This document shows, piece after piece, positions 19,065-27,867 of a DNA stretch of 36,999 nucleotides. The position numbers and the translations under genes are program-made. Below the pieces are notes generated by a model. The model ran no database searches and was not told the origin of the DNA. It saw only the letters and a program-made list of their open reading frames with translations. This stretch comes from Bacteroides sp. (GTDB taxonomy: Bacteria > Bacteroidota > Bacteroidia > Bacteroidales > Muribaculaceae): positions 35,868-72,866 of the forward strand of contig JAAVCM010000021.1 of NCBI GenBank assembly GCA_014802345.1, written 5' to 3'. The number at the start of each line of letters is the position of its first letter. The stretch's first letter is position 1.

Positions 19065-19161
19065 GGGTAAGCTGACTACATCGCACCGCTACAACCCGAT
19101 ACCGTTGCTTCGATCAAGACCTGGCGGAGTTCTCGGGGAGCTGGTCGTGTAGGACTTACCC
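19065..19161 (-). ncRNA. ffs: Bacterial small SRP RNA (4.5S-like)
   Basis: Minus strand GGGTAAG...CCAGGTCTTGATCGAAGCAACGG...TGTAGCGGTGCGATGTAGTCAGCTTACCC; resembles SRP core CAGGTC..GAAGCA; T-run downstream. Confidence 0.85.
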
Positions 19162-19166
19162 GACTG

Positions 19167-19174
19167 CAAAGTTA
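19167..19174 (-). promoter_or_regulatory. -7 box TAACTTTG for SRP RNA
   Basis: TTG-N19-TAACTTTG on minus strand. Confidence 0.6.
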
Positions 19175-19289
19175 CCACTTTTTTCTGAATCCGCAAGCAA
19201 AAATCACCGAATATTTTTCACGCCTTTCGGACGGAGGGCGGCATGACAGTTTATTCGCTTGGTTTACACCATGATATGCAGCACCGTTT

Positions 19290-19832
19290 TCAGAATGACA
19301 GACCTACGGTCAGGTTCAGACCACCTGCATTATAATTAATCCGTGTGGGGTTATAATGGGGATCAGACCGATACTCATAGTGCGCACGTTGCACGGTATA
19401 GCCCAATCCGACATTACATTCCAGAGCCGACGACACCTTGAAAGCCACGCCGACCGAAGGAGCAAAGTAGAAACCTCCCTCATTTCCGCCCGGATGATGG
19501 TCGTTCCACACAAAGCTATAACCCGCACGCATATCGGCGTATGGGCGCACACGTTTCTGTCCGAACTTATAACGCGCATCTACGAATATTGGGAAAGTAT
19601 AAGCCTCGACATCACTCTCGACACTGATTCCCAAACCGATACCACCGCCGACAAACAGACGGTCGGGGATAAAATCCACACCATGTACCGTCTGCAACAG
19701 CCACTGCGCTACGGAATGGTCGCCGACACCAAACGAATAGCCGGTCTCGATATTCCCCTTATAGGCCGGAGCCTGCGCAGATCCGCATACCCAACAGAGC
19801 ATAAACCCCAGAATCAACAATACTTTTTTCAT
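19290..19832 (-). CDS. Small outer-membrane beta-barrel protein
   Basis: Signal peptide ending 'GSAQA'; alternating Gly/aromatic strands; C-terminal 'LTVGLSF'. Confidence 0.75.
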   Translation of the reverse strand: MKKVLLILGFMLCWVCGSAQAPAYKGNIETGYSFGVGDHSVAQWLLQTVHGVDFIPDRLFVGGGIGLGISVESDVEAYTFPIFVDARYKFGQKRVRPYADMRAGYSFVWNDHHPGGNEGGFYFAPSVGVAFKVSSALECNVGLGYTVQRAHYEYRSDPHYNPTRINYNAGGLNLTVGLSF

Positions 19833-19859
19833 TATTCAAATATTTACTTGTTTAATCAT

Positions 19860-20864
19860 CTATAAAACTTTCAGGTCACTGTCATCATTCGCACTTCTGT
19901 CATCGACATATAGAGGATAGCCGAACTTCTTCAAGGCAAAGGGAGAAGTCATGAAGTCAAGCAGCGCATCAACGTCCGTCGCCACAATTGCATTCTCAGA
20001 GGTAGAATCGGTGATGAACACATAAATTTCCGATCCACGGAGCAATCCCCCTTCACCCTTGAACGTATCCCGAAGTGACCCATGAAGACCTTTGAAGCAA
20101 CCCATCACCTCGTCATACGTCCTATCACTTACGACGACGAAATATGCGGTAGCTCCGTATGTCAGGCTCTTGACATACACCAGTTCCTCCTTATCAGCAG
20201 GAGGAGTCACAAACAAGCCCTCCTTCGGAAGCTCCATAGCTATTCTCATACCCTGCATCTCAATCTTACCGAACAACAGACTCTTTGGTGTCTTGATTGA
20301 GGAACGCAACCGTATGCTCTCAGCCATTCCCTCTGCAAATTCAGGATTATCAGGAAAAAGATAACCGAGGTTAGACATTGACCGCAGATTACAAATTCCA
20401 TAAACTGCCGGAGAATGACTTGTCCCTACAAACTTCACCCACTCCTCCGATGCAAGTATATCTTTGATGAGTCCCTTATAATTGAACTGCGATGGAACAA
20501 ATTCAGTATTCAACCCGGCAATCGTTTGTCCAAACGAAGCCATTACAGACACAACATTCTTTGCCCCGGACACCTCATCTTCAAAATCTTTACCGAAATT
20601 TGTCTTAGTAAAAACAGCCCCGACGTAAAGCGCATCTGATGGAGGAGTGGCCAAACTACCATTATAGTCTTCAATCCCAAGATAACGCGTCCCAATGAAC
20701 ATCTGATGCTCAAGTGAAATACCATTTTCTACAAGATAGTCCCACTTTACCTCAAATGTTCCCTCGTCCGGTTGCTCGGGCTCACCGCTTGGATCATTCT
20801 TACTATCGCAAGATACCATAGTTACAAAAATCAATAACCAAAATAATCTTTCTACTCGCCTCAT
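19860..20864 (-). CDS. CDC-like (thiol-activated cytolysin/MACPF-CDC superfamily) lipoprotein lacking domain 4
   Basis: Lipobox 'MVSC'; 'ELVYVKSLTYGATAYFVVVSDRTYDEVMGCFKGL...GSEIYVFITDSTSENAIVATDVDALLDFMTSPFALKKFGYPLYV' collinear with perfringolysin-type '[33 protein letters not shown]...YSLKNPGYPISY' (recalled, not aligned by software). Confidence 0.7.
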   Translation of the reverse strand: MRRVERLFWLLIFVTMVSCDSKNDPSGEPEQPDEGTFEVKWDYLVENGISLEHQMFIGTRYLGIEDYNGSLATPPSDALYVGAVFTKTNFGKDFEDEVSGAKNVVSVMASFGQTIAGLNTEFVPSQFNYKGLIKDILASEEWVKFVGTSHSPAVYGICNLRSMSNLGYLFPDNPEFAEGMAESIRLRSSIKTPKSLLFGKIEMQGMRIAMELPKEGLFVTPPADKEELVYVKSLTYGATAYFVVVSDRTYDEVMGCFKGLHGSLRDTFKGEGGLLRGSEIYVFITDSTSENAIVATDVDALLDFMTSPFALKKFGYPLYVDDRSANDDSDLKVL

Positions 20865-20893
20865 ATCAACTAATTATATATTTATCATTATTA

Positions 20894-21061
20894 TTAATTC
20901 CGTCCTCCCGTTCCAGATCCAGCACCCGGATGACGACTCTGACCTTTAGTTGGGGTAAGAAATGAAGTATCCTCTTGATCCATGTCATCTGATGCAGATC
21001 CATAAACTTGCAAGTCAGTTAGGCCTACAATAATCATTAGTAAAAACAGTAAGCGTTTCAT
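20894..21061 (-). CDS. Small secreted peptide, 55 aa (not in ORF track)
   Basis: ATG 21061 to TAA 20894: MKRLLFLLMIIVGLTDLQVYGSASDDMDQEDTSFLTPTKGQSRHPGAGSGTGGRN; signal peptide; consensus -7 box upstream; 29 bp from next gene. Confidence 0.65.
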   Translation of the reverse strand: MKRLLFLLMIIVGLTDLQVYGSASDDMDQEDTSFLTPTKGQSRHPGAGSGTGGRN

Positions 21062-21088
21062 TGATGAATTATGATAAAATTTTCACCG

Positions 21089-21096
21089 CAAAATTA
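21089..21096 (-). promoter_or_regulatory. -7 box TAATTTTG upstream of secreted peptide/CDC-like operon
   Basis: Reverse complement of CAAAATTA. Confidence 0.55.
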
Positions 21097-21303
21097 GCTT
21101 ACATTGATGGAATCAACTCACTTTTAAATCAATTTTGAGTTGGCGAAGCATAATTGCAATGTGTTAATTTACAGTAAATTAATCACCCAAAATCTTAAAT
21201 AATTTGGCGCGCCAACAAAATATACTAAATAAGATATTGACATTCAACACCTTACCGATTAGCAACGTTGGCTTTCAGTATTAACACCCTATAAATATGA
21301 CAG

Positions 21304-22935
21304 TTATCTCATAACGCTCAAATATTTCTCCATATTCTCCCCACCCTTAGACCTGATTTTGTTTTTCAGACGCTTGCGGCGGTCATAGACACCCCTTACA
21401 TTTTCCAGTCCTAAGAATAGCGCAATTGCTGACGATGAAAAACCATAAATCGAGTAGAGAAACAATAGATAATCATTCTTTATCAAATCAGGGAAATCAG
21501 TCCGGAAATCAGTTATGATTCCCTCATAGTGTTGGTCAGCGTACAGCTCAAGCTCGGCAATTTTATTCTCGTCATCAGAAAATTGCTTAATCAAAGAATC
21601 CACTTCCTGAGAAATCTTCTTTTTTGCCTGAGTTACATTCGGAGTTTCATAAAGCAGACGACAAAGATTATCCAGTATCTCAAACCTTTCTCCCATCATC
21701 GAAAGTATGAGAGCATTTGACTTTTTATCATTTACCATCATCATATCGCGTAAGTTTTCCGCTACTTCAACATTTCTGTCAATCAACAAGCGTTGCCGAC
21801 GTATGTATCTATTACCTTCATATACCATACCCGTAATTATTACTACTGCAAGACAACATACAAAGAATAGAACAATCTGTGTCCGTTTCCTTTTTGCACG
21901 CTCATTAGCTATCTTATATTTATTATAGTCAAAGAATGCTCCCGCTAAATTCCGATCAATAGTTTCTTTCAATATCCCATTAATATTCTCAACTATTTCT
22001 TGTGAAGTTGCCAAAGCCTCTTTTACTGAATCCATCGCCAAATATAAGTCATACCTCAAATGGCTACTAATCATTTCATTCTCACTATATGAATTAGGCA
22101 TAAATAATTTAGCTTCACTAAGTTTCCCTTGTTTCAACAAAACTACCCCCAAATAAGCTGAGTCCGAAGTCAATCCAGCCGGTGACATTGTGAGTTGTTT
22201 ATAGTAATAAGCTGCGCTGTCATGTTGCCCCATTGCATAGTAGGACAGAGCAATCTGACGCGTTACATCTCCCCCAAATAATTCATCCTCATATTTCTTG
22301 GCTGTGTCGGCTAACTGTCGGCAAAGAGCTATCGCCGTGTCGTAGTCTTCATTACAATGGTGGGACATGGCAAGGTCAAAGAGAGCATCGTGGATGTAGA
22401 CCGGCTTACCGAAGGAAAGGAAATTGTCGTACTCTATCTCGGCGAACCTCTGCATTTCATCATAATTGTAAGTCATGCGGTATATTTCACATATCTGCCC
22501 GGCGTTCATCCCTGCCCAAAACTTATCGTCGGCAGCGACAGCGAGGTCGTAGGAGTTCAAGAACGAGAACAGACCTTTGGTATAGTCACTGTCGTTCACG
22601 CGCATACGTCCGTAGTAATACTCCGCCAGCATCCGATGACGGGCATCGTCGTCGCGTCCCTCGTAATACAGCCTTGAAGCGTCGATAAGCGAATCGTCGG
22701 CCGGGGGCATATAATTCTTGAACTGAGCCTGAGTCAGAAGAAGTCCGTAGAGCGCACGGTCGGCATCCGAGCGCAGTGCAGCCGTATCAACTGACCTCAG
22801 CAGCATCAATGACGAGTCGGGCCGCTCCGCCATCAGAGACTCTGCATCACGGAAAATACGTCCCGTTGCGCTATCGGCACAACAGACACATACGAGCAGC
22901 AAAGGAAATATAAAGAGGAGTCGCAGGGAGTACAT
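21304..22935 (-). CDS. TPR protein with transmembrane helix and C-terminal HTH-like region (putative regulator)
   Basis: N-terminal signal/lipobox 'LLLVCVCCADS', TPR-like helices, TM 'IVLFFVCCLAVVIITGMVY', C-terminal 'LFLYSIYGFSSSAIALFLGLENVRGVYDRRKRLKNKI'; start 22935 chosen because a -7 box lies at 22968-22975. Confidence 0.75.
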   Translation of the reverse strand: MYSLRLLFIFPLLLVCVCCADSATGRIFRDAESLMAERPDSSLMLLRSVDTAALRSDADRALYGLLLTQAQFKNYMPPADDSLIDASRLYYEGRDDDARHRMLAEYYYGRMRVNDSDYTKGLFSFLNSYDLAVAADDKFWAGMNAGQICEIYRMTYNYDEMQRFAEIEYDNFLSFGKPVYIHDALFDLAMSHHCNEDYDTAIALCRQLADTAKKYEDELFGGDVTRQIALSYYAMGQHDSAAYYYKQLTMSPAGLTSDSAYLGVVLLKQGKLSEAKLFMPNSYSENEMISSHLRYDLYLAMDSVKEALATSQEIVENINGILKETIDRNLAGAFFDYNKYKIANERAKRKRTQIVLFFVCCLAVVIITGMVYEGNRYIRRQRLLIDRNVEVAENLRDMMMVNDKKSNALILSMMGERFEILDNLCRLLYETPNVTQAKKKISQEVDSLIKQFSDDENKIAELELYADQHYEGIITDFRTDFPDLIKNDYLLFLYSIYGFSSSAIALFLGLENVRGVYDRRKRLKNKIRSKGGENMEKYLSVMR

Positions 22936-22967
22936 CGCAGATAATCCGGATTTTTCGTTCCGAACCG

Positions 22968-22975
22968 CAAATTTA
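22968..22975 (-). promoter_or_regulatory. -7 box TAAATTTG for TPR/HTH regulator
   Basis: Reverse complement of CAAATTTA inside the track's extended ORF. Confidence 0.5.
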
Positions 22976-23093
22976 CCTGTTTTATCCGTGATTAAGCCGA
23001 CAGACTGAGGGTTTATATCGCCATCACCGCCATATTTAACATTTTTAAGCACCCAGCCGTATGCAATTCCTACGGCGGTGAGGGAAAACGTCG

Positions 23094-25241
23094 CTACATT
23101 CGCTTTGCGACCCTGCGTAGGCGACGGAGTTGGTTTTTGATAAACAGGAAGACGGGATTGGGGGGCGACACGATGTCGGTCGCCATGGTCTCCGCCATCG
23201 TCATCGGCGGTTCGGTCCCGAACTGACCCGGATAGATGACAATAAGATTGTTGCCTGCCATATATTTCTGAAGATATTCGGGGACGGCATCCATATCGCC
23301 GTCAAACGACACCGAGGAGCGGCGCGCACTGACGACAATCAGGAGATCGTCGTCGCTGATGTCGGTCGAGCGGAGTACGAAATCATCATAGCTCGCCACT
23401 TTGGAGAACGACATCCGTATCCCGAGTTTCGACTGGGCGATGACGGTGCGGATGAGTGGCGCGGTCGGGTCGTCACACCAGAATTCCACGCGGCAACCGA
23501 CCTGACGGCAGAGATTGCCGACGGCCTGCACCCAGCGGCGGAAACCGGTCTCAAACTGAGCGTTCTTCGGGACGGCCACAAGTATGCGCGTGACGGTAGC
23601 AAGAGGGATGAAGCAGCGCGAGAGGACTATCATGCGGTTGGTCGAGCGCAGTAGCTGCTCAATCTTGTCGCCGAGGAAGGAATCGATGATGCGCGTGCGG
23701 CGGTGGAGACCGAGGATAAGCTCGGTGATGTCGCGCTCCTCCATCGTGTTAAGCACACCGGTGATGAAATTGAGGTCGAAACGCTCTATCGGCGTGAGGT
23801 GGGTCTCGACGGCTGCGGCGGCGCGCTCTGCCACGTCGAGCGAGTTGCGCCCGATGGCCTTCGACGAGGCCGAATTGTCGTTGCGGACATGAAGGGCGTA
23901 GAAATCTCCCGCCACTGACGTGTCAGGGAAACGCATCGACAGCGCGAGGTCGACAATCGAAGGTGCCGTGAGGGGATTGGAGATGGCTATCAGCGTGCGC
24001 GGATGGGTCGTCGAGTCGTCCTTCGTACTCTCCTCGTCGGCCTGCTCGAGGAGCTGGACTTTGAGTTGGGAGGCGGCGCGCTCCGTCCCGAACGACGATA
24101 CGGTGCAGGTCACGAGAATCATCACCACAGTGCCGTTGAGGACGGTCACATCAAAGAGGTGCATCTCATAGCCGATCATCACGACGGCGAGAGCCACGGC
24201 GGTGTGGGCGTTGGAGAGCTGATAGAGGATAGAGCGGTCGACCGACGTGAGTTTGTAGACCTTCTGTGTGACCCACGCGGCTATCCATTTCGACGACATT
24301 GCGACGGCACTCATGACGGCGGCGGTGTAGAGAGTCCCCCACCCGTCCATCACCACATGGAGGTCGATGAGCATACCGACACCTATCAGGAAGTAAGGGA
24401 TGAAGATGGCGTTGCCGACAAATTCCAGCCTTCCCATAAGCGGCGAGCGCGCGGGGATGAAGCGGTTGAGGACGAGTCCGCCGAAGAAGGCACCGAACAC
24501 CCCTTCAAGGCCGATGAACGACGCGAGGGCTGCCGCACCGAACACCGTCACCATGACGTAGATGAACTGCGCTATGCCGTCGTTGTAACGCTTGAAGAAA
24601 TAGCGCGTGATGCGCGGACAGATGTAAGTCAGCCCCACGCAGTAGAGGGCGAGATAGCCGAGGACGGAGAAGAGCGAGCTGACCGAGCCGTCGCGGTAGA
24701 CACCGAGGACACCTGCGAGGACTATTAGCGATCCGATGACGGCGACAATCGTTCCGGCTATGGCTATGACGACGGCGGGCGACTTCGTTACGCCGAAGCG
24801 CGTCACAATCGGGTAGGCAATCAGCGTGTGGGCCGCAAACATCGAGGCAAGCAACGTCGCTTCAAGCAGGTGCATCCGCAGGGCGGCCATGGCTGTCACA
24901 GCTCCGAGCAGAAGGGGTATTATGAATGTGAACAGTCCGAAGGTCAGCCCCTTGCGCATATTCTTGCGCAGGTGATACATATCAATCTCTATACCCGCGA
25001 GAAACATCAGGTAGAGGATGCCGACCTGACCGAAGACCTCGAAACTCATGTCGCGTGCAAGCAGGTTGAGTCCGTGAGGCCCGACGACGACTCCGGCCAA
25101 TATCAGACCGATGACATGGGGAATCCTCAGACGGCCAAGCACGAGTGGGGTCAACAGGATTATTGCCATCACGGTCAGGAATATCGGGACGGGAGCAGTG
25201 ATCATCGGCGCCGTGGCCGGTATAGCGAGTGATAGCAGCAT
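23094..25241 (-). CDS. Cation:proton antiporter (Kef/CPA2-like) with C-terminal USP-like region
   Basis: 'IPHVIGLILAGVVVGPHGLNLL', many TM segments, 'YLMFLAGIEIDM', 'GLEGVFGAFFGGLVLNRFIP'. Confidence 0.88.
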   Translation of the reverse strand: MLLSLAIPATAPMITAPVPIFLTVMAIILLTPLVLGRLRIPHVIGLILAGVVVGPHGLNLLARDMSFEVFGQVGILYLMFLAGIEIDMYHLRKNMRKGLTFGLFTFIIPLLLGAVTAMAALRMHLLEATLLASMFAAHTLIAYPIVTRFGVTKSPAVVIAIAGTIVAVIGSLIVLAGVLGVYRDGSVSSLFSVLGYLALYCVGLTYICPRITRYFFKRYNDGIAQFIYVMVTVFGAAALASFIGLEGVFGAFFGGLVLNRFIPARSPLMGRLEFVGNAIFIPYFLIGVGMLIDLHVVMDGWGTLYTAAVMSAVAMSSKWIAAWVTQKVYKLTSVDRSILYQLSNAHTAVALAVVMIGYEMHLFDVTVLNGTVVMILVTCTVSSFGTERAASQLKVQLLEQADEESTKDDSTTHPRTLIAISNPLTAPSIVDLALSMRFPDTSVAGDFYALHVRNDNSASSKAIGRNSLDVAERAAAAVETHLTPIERFDLNFITGVLNTMEERDITELILGLHRRTRIIDSFLGDKIEQLLRSTNRMIVLSRCFIPLATVTRILVAVPKNAQFETGFRRWVQAVGNLCRQVGCRVEFWCDDPTAPLIRTVIAQSKLGIRMSFSKVASYDDFVLRSTDISDDDLLIVVSARRSSVSFDGDMDAVPEYLQKYMAGNNLIVIYPGQFGTEPPMTMAETMATDIVSPPNPVFLFIKNQLRRLRRVAKRM

Positions 25242-25326
25242 AGCACTGCAAAATTAGCGAAATCCCCGCAATTTCCGAAATTCCCCCGCCATGAAAAGTG
25301 AATCAGCCTCATCTCAAAACTCCAAA

Positions 25327-25346
25327 TTTTCGACCACACTCGAAAA
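25327..25346. promoter_or_regulatory. Palindromic operator candidate, copy 1
   Basis: TTTTCGA-CCACAC-TCGAAAA. Confidence 0.55.
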
Positions 25347-25366
25347 TTCATCCTCTTAACCCAATT

Positions 25367-25386
25367 TTTTCGAGTACAGTCGAAAG
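25367..25386. promoter_or_regulatory. Palindromic operator candidate, copy 2
   Basis: TTTTCGA-GTACAG-TCGAAAG, exactly 40 bp from copy 1. Confidence 0.55.
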
Positions 25387-25396
25387 TTTCATCTGC

Positions 25397-26293
25397 CTAA
25401 TCACCACTGTTCCGCTTCCGGGTCAAGAGTGCTTCTGAGGCGAGTTGGTCGCGCAGCCACGAGGGTTGGATGACCTCGACGGCAGGACCGTAGGACCGCA
25501 GCTTCATGATGAAATCAATGGTCGGGCAGACATAAAGCGCAAACACATCGGTCTCTCCCTCGACCTCCTCCTGAGAGTGATGGAGCGGAAGGGAGCGGAC
25601 ATAGTTCGCCTGGCCGTCATGTACCTTTATGACCACTCGCTCCGGCTCCTCGTCGGTCATCACTCCGACCGAGTTGACAAACATCTCCTCCACGTCAAAC
25701 CCTGCGGGAAACTCAAACCGCTCCTGTGTCGGGGCGAGTTCGCAGATGCGGTCGAGGGCATAGCATCTCACGCTCCCGTTCTCCCCCTCGCCAATGAGAT
25801 ACCATCGGTTCATGCTCTGCTTGACGGCGAAAGGTTTTATGCGGAAAGTCCAAGGTACGTTGTAGGGATTGAAACCCTCGTAGCTCATCATCAGAATCTG
25901 TCCAGCCTGCATCGCCTCGACCGCGGTGACGAGTTTGGACCCTCCCGACGGCGAATGTTCGGGTAGAATCCGTCCCGACAGGGCACGGCTCTCGCCAACA
26001 ACATTTGCCACACCAAGCGTGTCGAGCAGCCACGTCTGCAACCGTCCGTCGCAATTGTCCTGCGCGATATAATAGACATTGCCGCGCGCTGCGTCACACT
26101 CCAACGCTATACCGAACAACTCCCTTATCCCCTCGCGATAGCGGTAAAACGTGGAACGCGACAGCGGCGACCCATCATTCATGGGCGACTCAGCCCATTT
26201 GTGGCTGATTTCCCCGAAAGTCAGCCGCCCGTCAAAGCGTGCAATAGTATTCACAAGCCAGATATATCGTTGTATGATGGGAAGTGTCGACAT
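25397..26293 (-). CDS. WYL-domain transcriptional regulator
   Basis: N-terminal wHTH-like 'LTFGEISHKWAESPMNDGSPLSRSTFYRYREGI'; 'AGQILMMSYEGFNPYNVPWTFRIKPFAVKQSMNRWYLIGEGENGSVRCYALDRI' WYL-like region. Confidence 0.85.
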   Translation of the reverse strand: MSTLPIIQRYIWLVNTIARFDGRLTFGEISHKWAESPMNDGSPLSRSTFYRYREGIRELFGIALECDAARGNVYYIAQDNCDGRLQTWLLDTLGVANVVGESRALSGRILPEHSPSGGSKLVTAVEAMQAGQILMMSYEGFNPYNVPWTFRIKPFAVKQSMNRWYLIGEGENGSVRCYALDRICELAPTQERFEFPAGFDVEEMFVNSVGVMTDEEPERVVIKVHDGQANYVRSLPLHHSQEEVEGETDVFALYVCPTIDFIMKLRSYGPAVEVIQPSWLRDQLASEALLTRKRNSGD

Positions 26294-26333
26294 GGTTCAT
26301 TCTGTTTTATCGTTCTCACCCGCAAAATTACAA

Positions 26334-26364
26334 CGGAGGTGTCTCAAAACCTGAAACACCTCCG
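26334..26364 (-). terminator. Hairpin bounding the AAA+ cassette
   Basis: CGGAGGTGT...ACACCTCCG. Confidence 0.65.
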
Positions 26365-26367
26365 AAT

Positions 26368-26553
26368 TTAACCAAACAAGTTAAATAGATTTTTAATGTG
26401 AATAGCTCGCCTGATATTTTTGGAGTGACATTTAGGACATTCTGAGGGAGAAATACGAGGAGGAATATACACAACTCCTCCAGATACTACCATCCCCTCA
26501 AACTGATGTCCACAGTCTTTACACTTAATTTCACAAGGACTCATCTTAATCAT
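26368..26553 (-). CDS. Small zinc-ribbon protein (61 aa)
   Basis: 'CKDC...CPKC' paired CxxC motifs. Confidence 0.75.
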   Translation of the reverse strand: MIKMSPCEIKCKDCGHQFEGMVVSGGVVYIPPRISPSECPKCHSKNIRRAIHIKNLFNLFG

Positions 26554-26555
26554 AA

Positions 26556-27860
26556 TTACTTGCCTTTATCGTCTTGTTTTTCAGTTGCTGTAGAATCATT
26601 GTGTGAATCGTTGTCCTGATTGTCTGAGGCGGTTTTCTTTGCAATCGCATTTGCAATTTTTACTTTTAATTCCGCTTGTGATTCTTCTTTTAACTTCTTA
26701 CGTTCTTCACGTTTACGCTCAAACCTATATTTGAAATCCTCAAATTCAAATACAGACATCTCACCGAATTTAGATGCTTTATCCAATAAAGTTTCCAATA
26801 TGACACCTTTAATTTCTCTACCTGAAAAACCATCGCAAATTTCGGATAATTCCGATAATTGAGTTTCTGTAAAACGTGAGGAAACAGGAAGTTTAGATGG
26901 AAGCATCCTGTTGATGATTGCAATACGAGCTTCCTTGTTCGGCAATTCGAATTTAATGTGCTTCAGTATGCGCGACTCGAAAGCGGCATCAAAATTCGAG
27001 ACAAGATTAGTCGCAAATATGATGATACCGCTATGCTGTTCGAGGAGCATCAGCATCTGACTGCGTAATGAATTCAAGGCCTGCTCAGCTCCCTGAGTAA
27101 CATTACGGATACGTTTACCCAAAAATGAATCGGCTTCATCAAAAAACAATACGGCATCCTCCCGTTTAGCCGTCTCAAAAGCCTTCATCAAATTTTTAGG
27201 AGCCTCACCAACATACTTTGACTCAATCTCAGCATAGTTGAGAGCCAAAAGCGGTTTCCCAAGTTCATTAGCGACAGCATGCGCACTCATTGTCTTTCCC
27301 GTACCGGGAGGGCCATAAAAGTTCAATACGCTCTTAGGGATTGGATCTACCTCATTGAAACCCCAGTCTTTATAGATCAACTCTTGATATTTCAAGACAT
27401 TGAGGGCAGTAGAAATCTCTTGTCGGATTTCCTCTGAAAGTATAATCTGCGAAAAAGTATACACCGGTGTCTGTACGGTAAACTGAGAAACTTCTCCCTG
27501 AGTGGAGGCCTTATCGGGAGTGTCCTCTGTAACCGGAGCTTCTTTTTTAGCAAAATTCAAACTAACCCTAAGTATCTGATCCGAAGAAATAAATTTAGCT
27601 ATCTCTGACATCTGTCGTCTACAAAATGAGTTTAGCTCATTATAAGATTCGTAGCTACCCGAGATAGAAAAACTTGCGTTAGAGACCACCATCAGACATT
27701 CCCCATCTTTATCCCTGCTTGCTAATTCCAAGCTCAGACCACATTTCAAGCCCTGTTTATTGGCAAGAATGGATTTTATTTTTTCAATCAGATTGCGTTC
27801 AAAATTCTGCAAATAAAGCACACAATTCTGAGAATAATTACTAACGGAATAATTTATCAT
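26556..27860 (-). CDS. AAA+ ATPase, classical AAA (Vps4/p97/spastin-like) clade
   Basis: Walker A 'GPPGTGKT', pore-loop-like 'ESKYVGE', Walker B 'AVLFFDEADSFLGKR', 'FATNLVSNFDAAFESRILKHIKF' sensor/Arg-finger region. Confidence 0.92.
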   Translation of the reverse strand: MINYSVSNYSQNCVLYLQNFERNLIEKIKSILANKQGLKCGLSLELASRDKDGECLMVVSNASFSISGSYESYNELNSFCRRQMSEIAKFISSDQILRVSLNFAKKEAPVTEDTPDKASTQGEVSQFTVQTPVYTFSQIILSEEIRQEISTALNVLKYQELIYKDWGFNEVDPIPKSVLNFYGPPGTGKTMSAHAVANELGKPLLALNYAEIESKYVGEAPKNLMKAFETAKREDAVLFFDEADSFLGKRIRNVTQGAEQALNSLRSQMLMLLEQHSGIIIFATNLVSNFDAAFESRILKHIKFELPNKEARIAIINRMLPSKLPVSSRFTETQLSELSEICDGFSGREIKGVILETLLDKASKFGEMSVFEFEDFKYRFERKREERKKLKEESQAELKVKIANAIAKKTASDNQDNDSHNDSTATEKQDDKGK

Positions 27861-27867
27861 ATATTTT

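Noticed and set aside
22357-22677. 106-aa + strand ORF and neighbours antisense to the TPR regulator
   Set aside because: No domain, promoter or signal; lies fully antisense to a well-supported gene.
22936-23052. N-terminal extension of the TPR/HTH regulator
   Set aside because: Contains the -7 box and lacks signal-like sequence; MYSLRLLFIFPLLLV at 22935 is a better export start.
23041-23095. Possible further REP-like copy (CCGTATGCAATTCCTACGG...ACGTCGCTACATT)
   Set aside because: Only scattered similarity to the CGGCATACGCGC-N4-GCGCGTCCCTACAA consensus; no GCGC palindrome.
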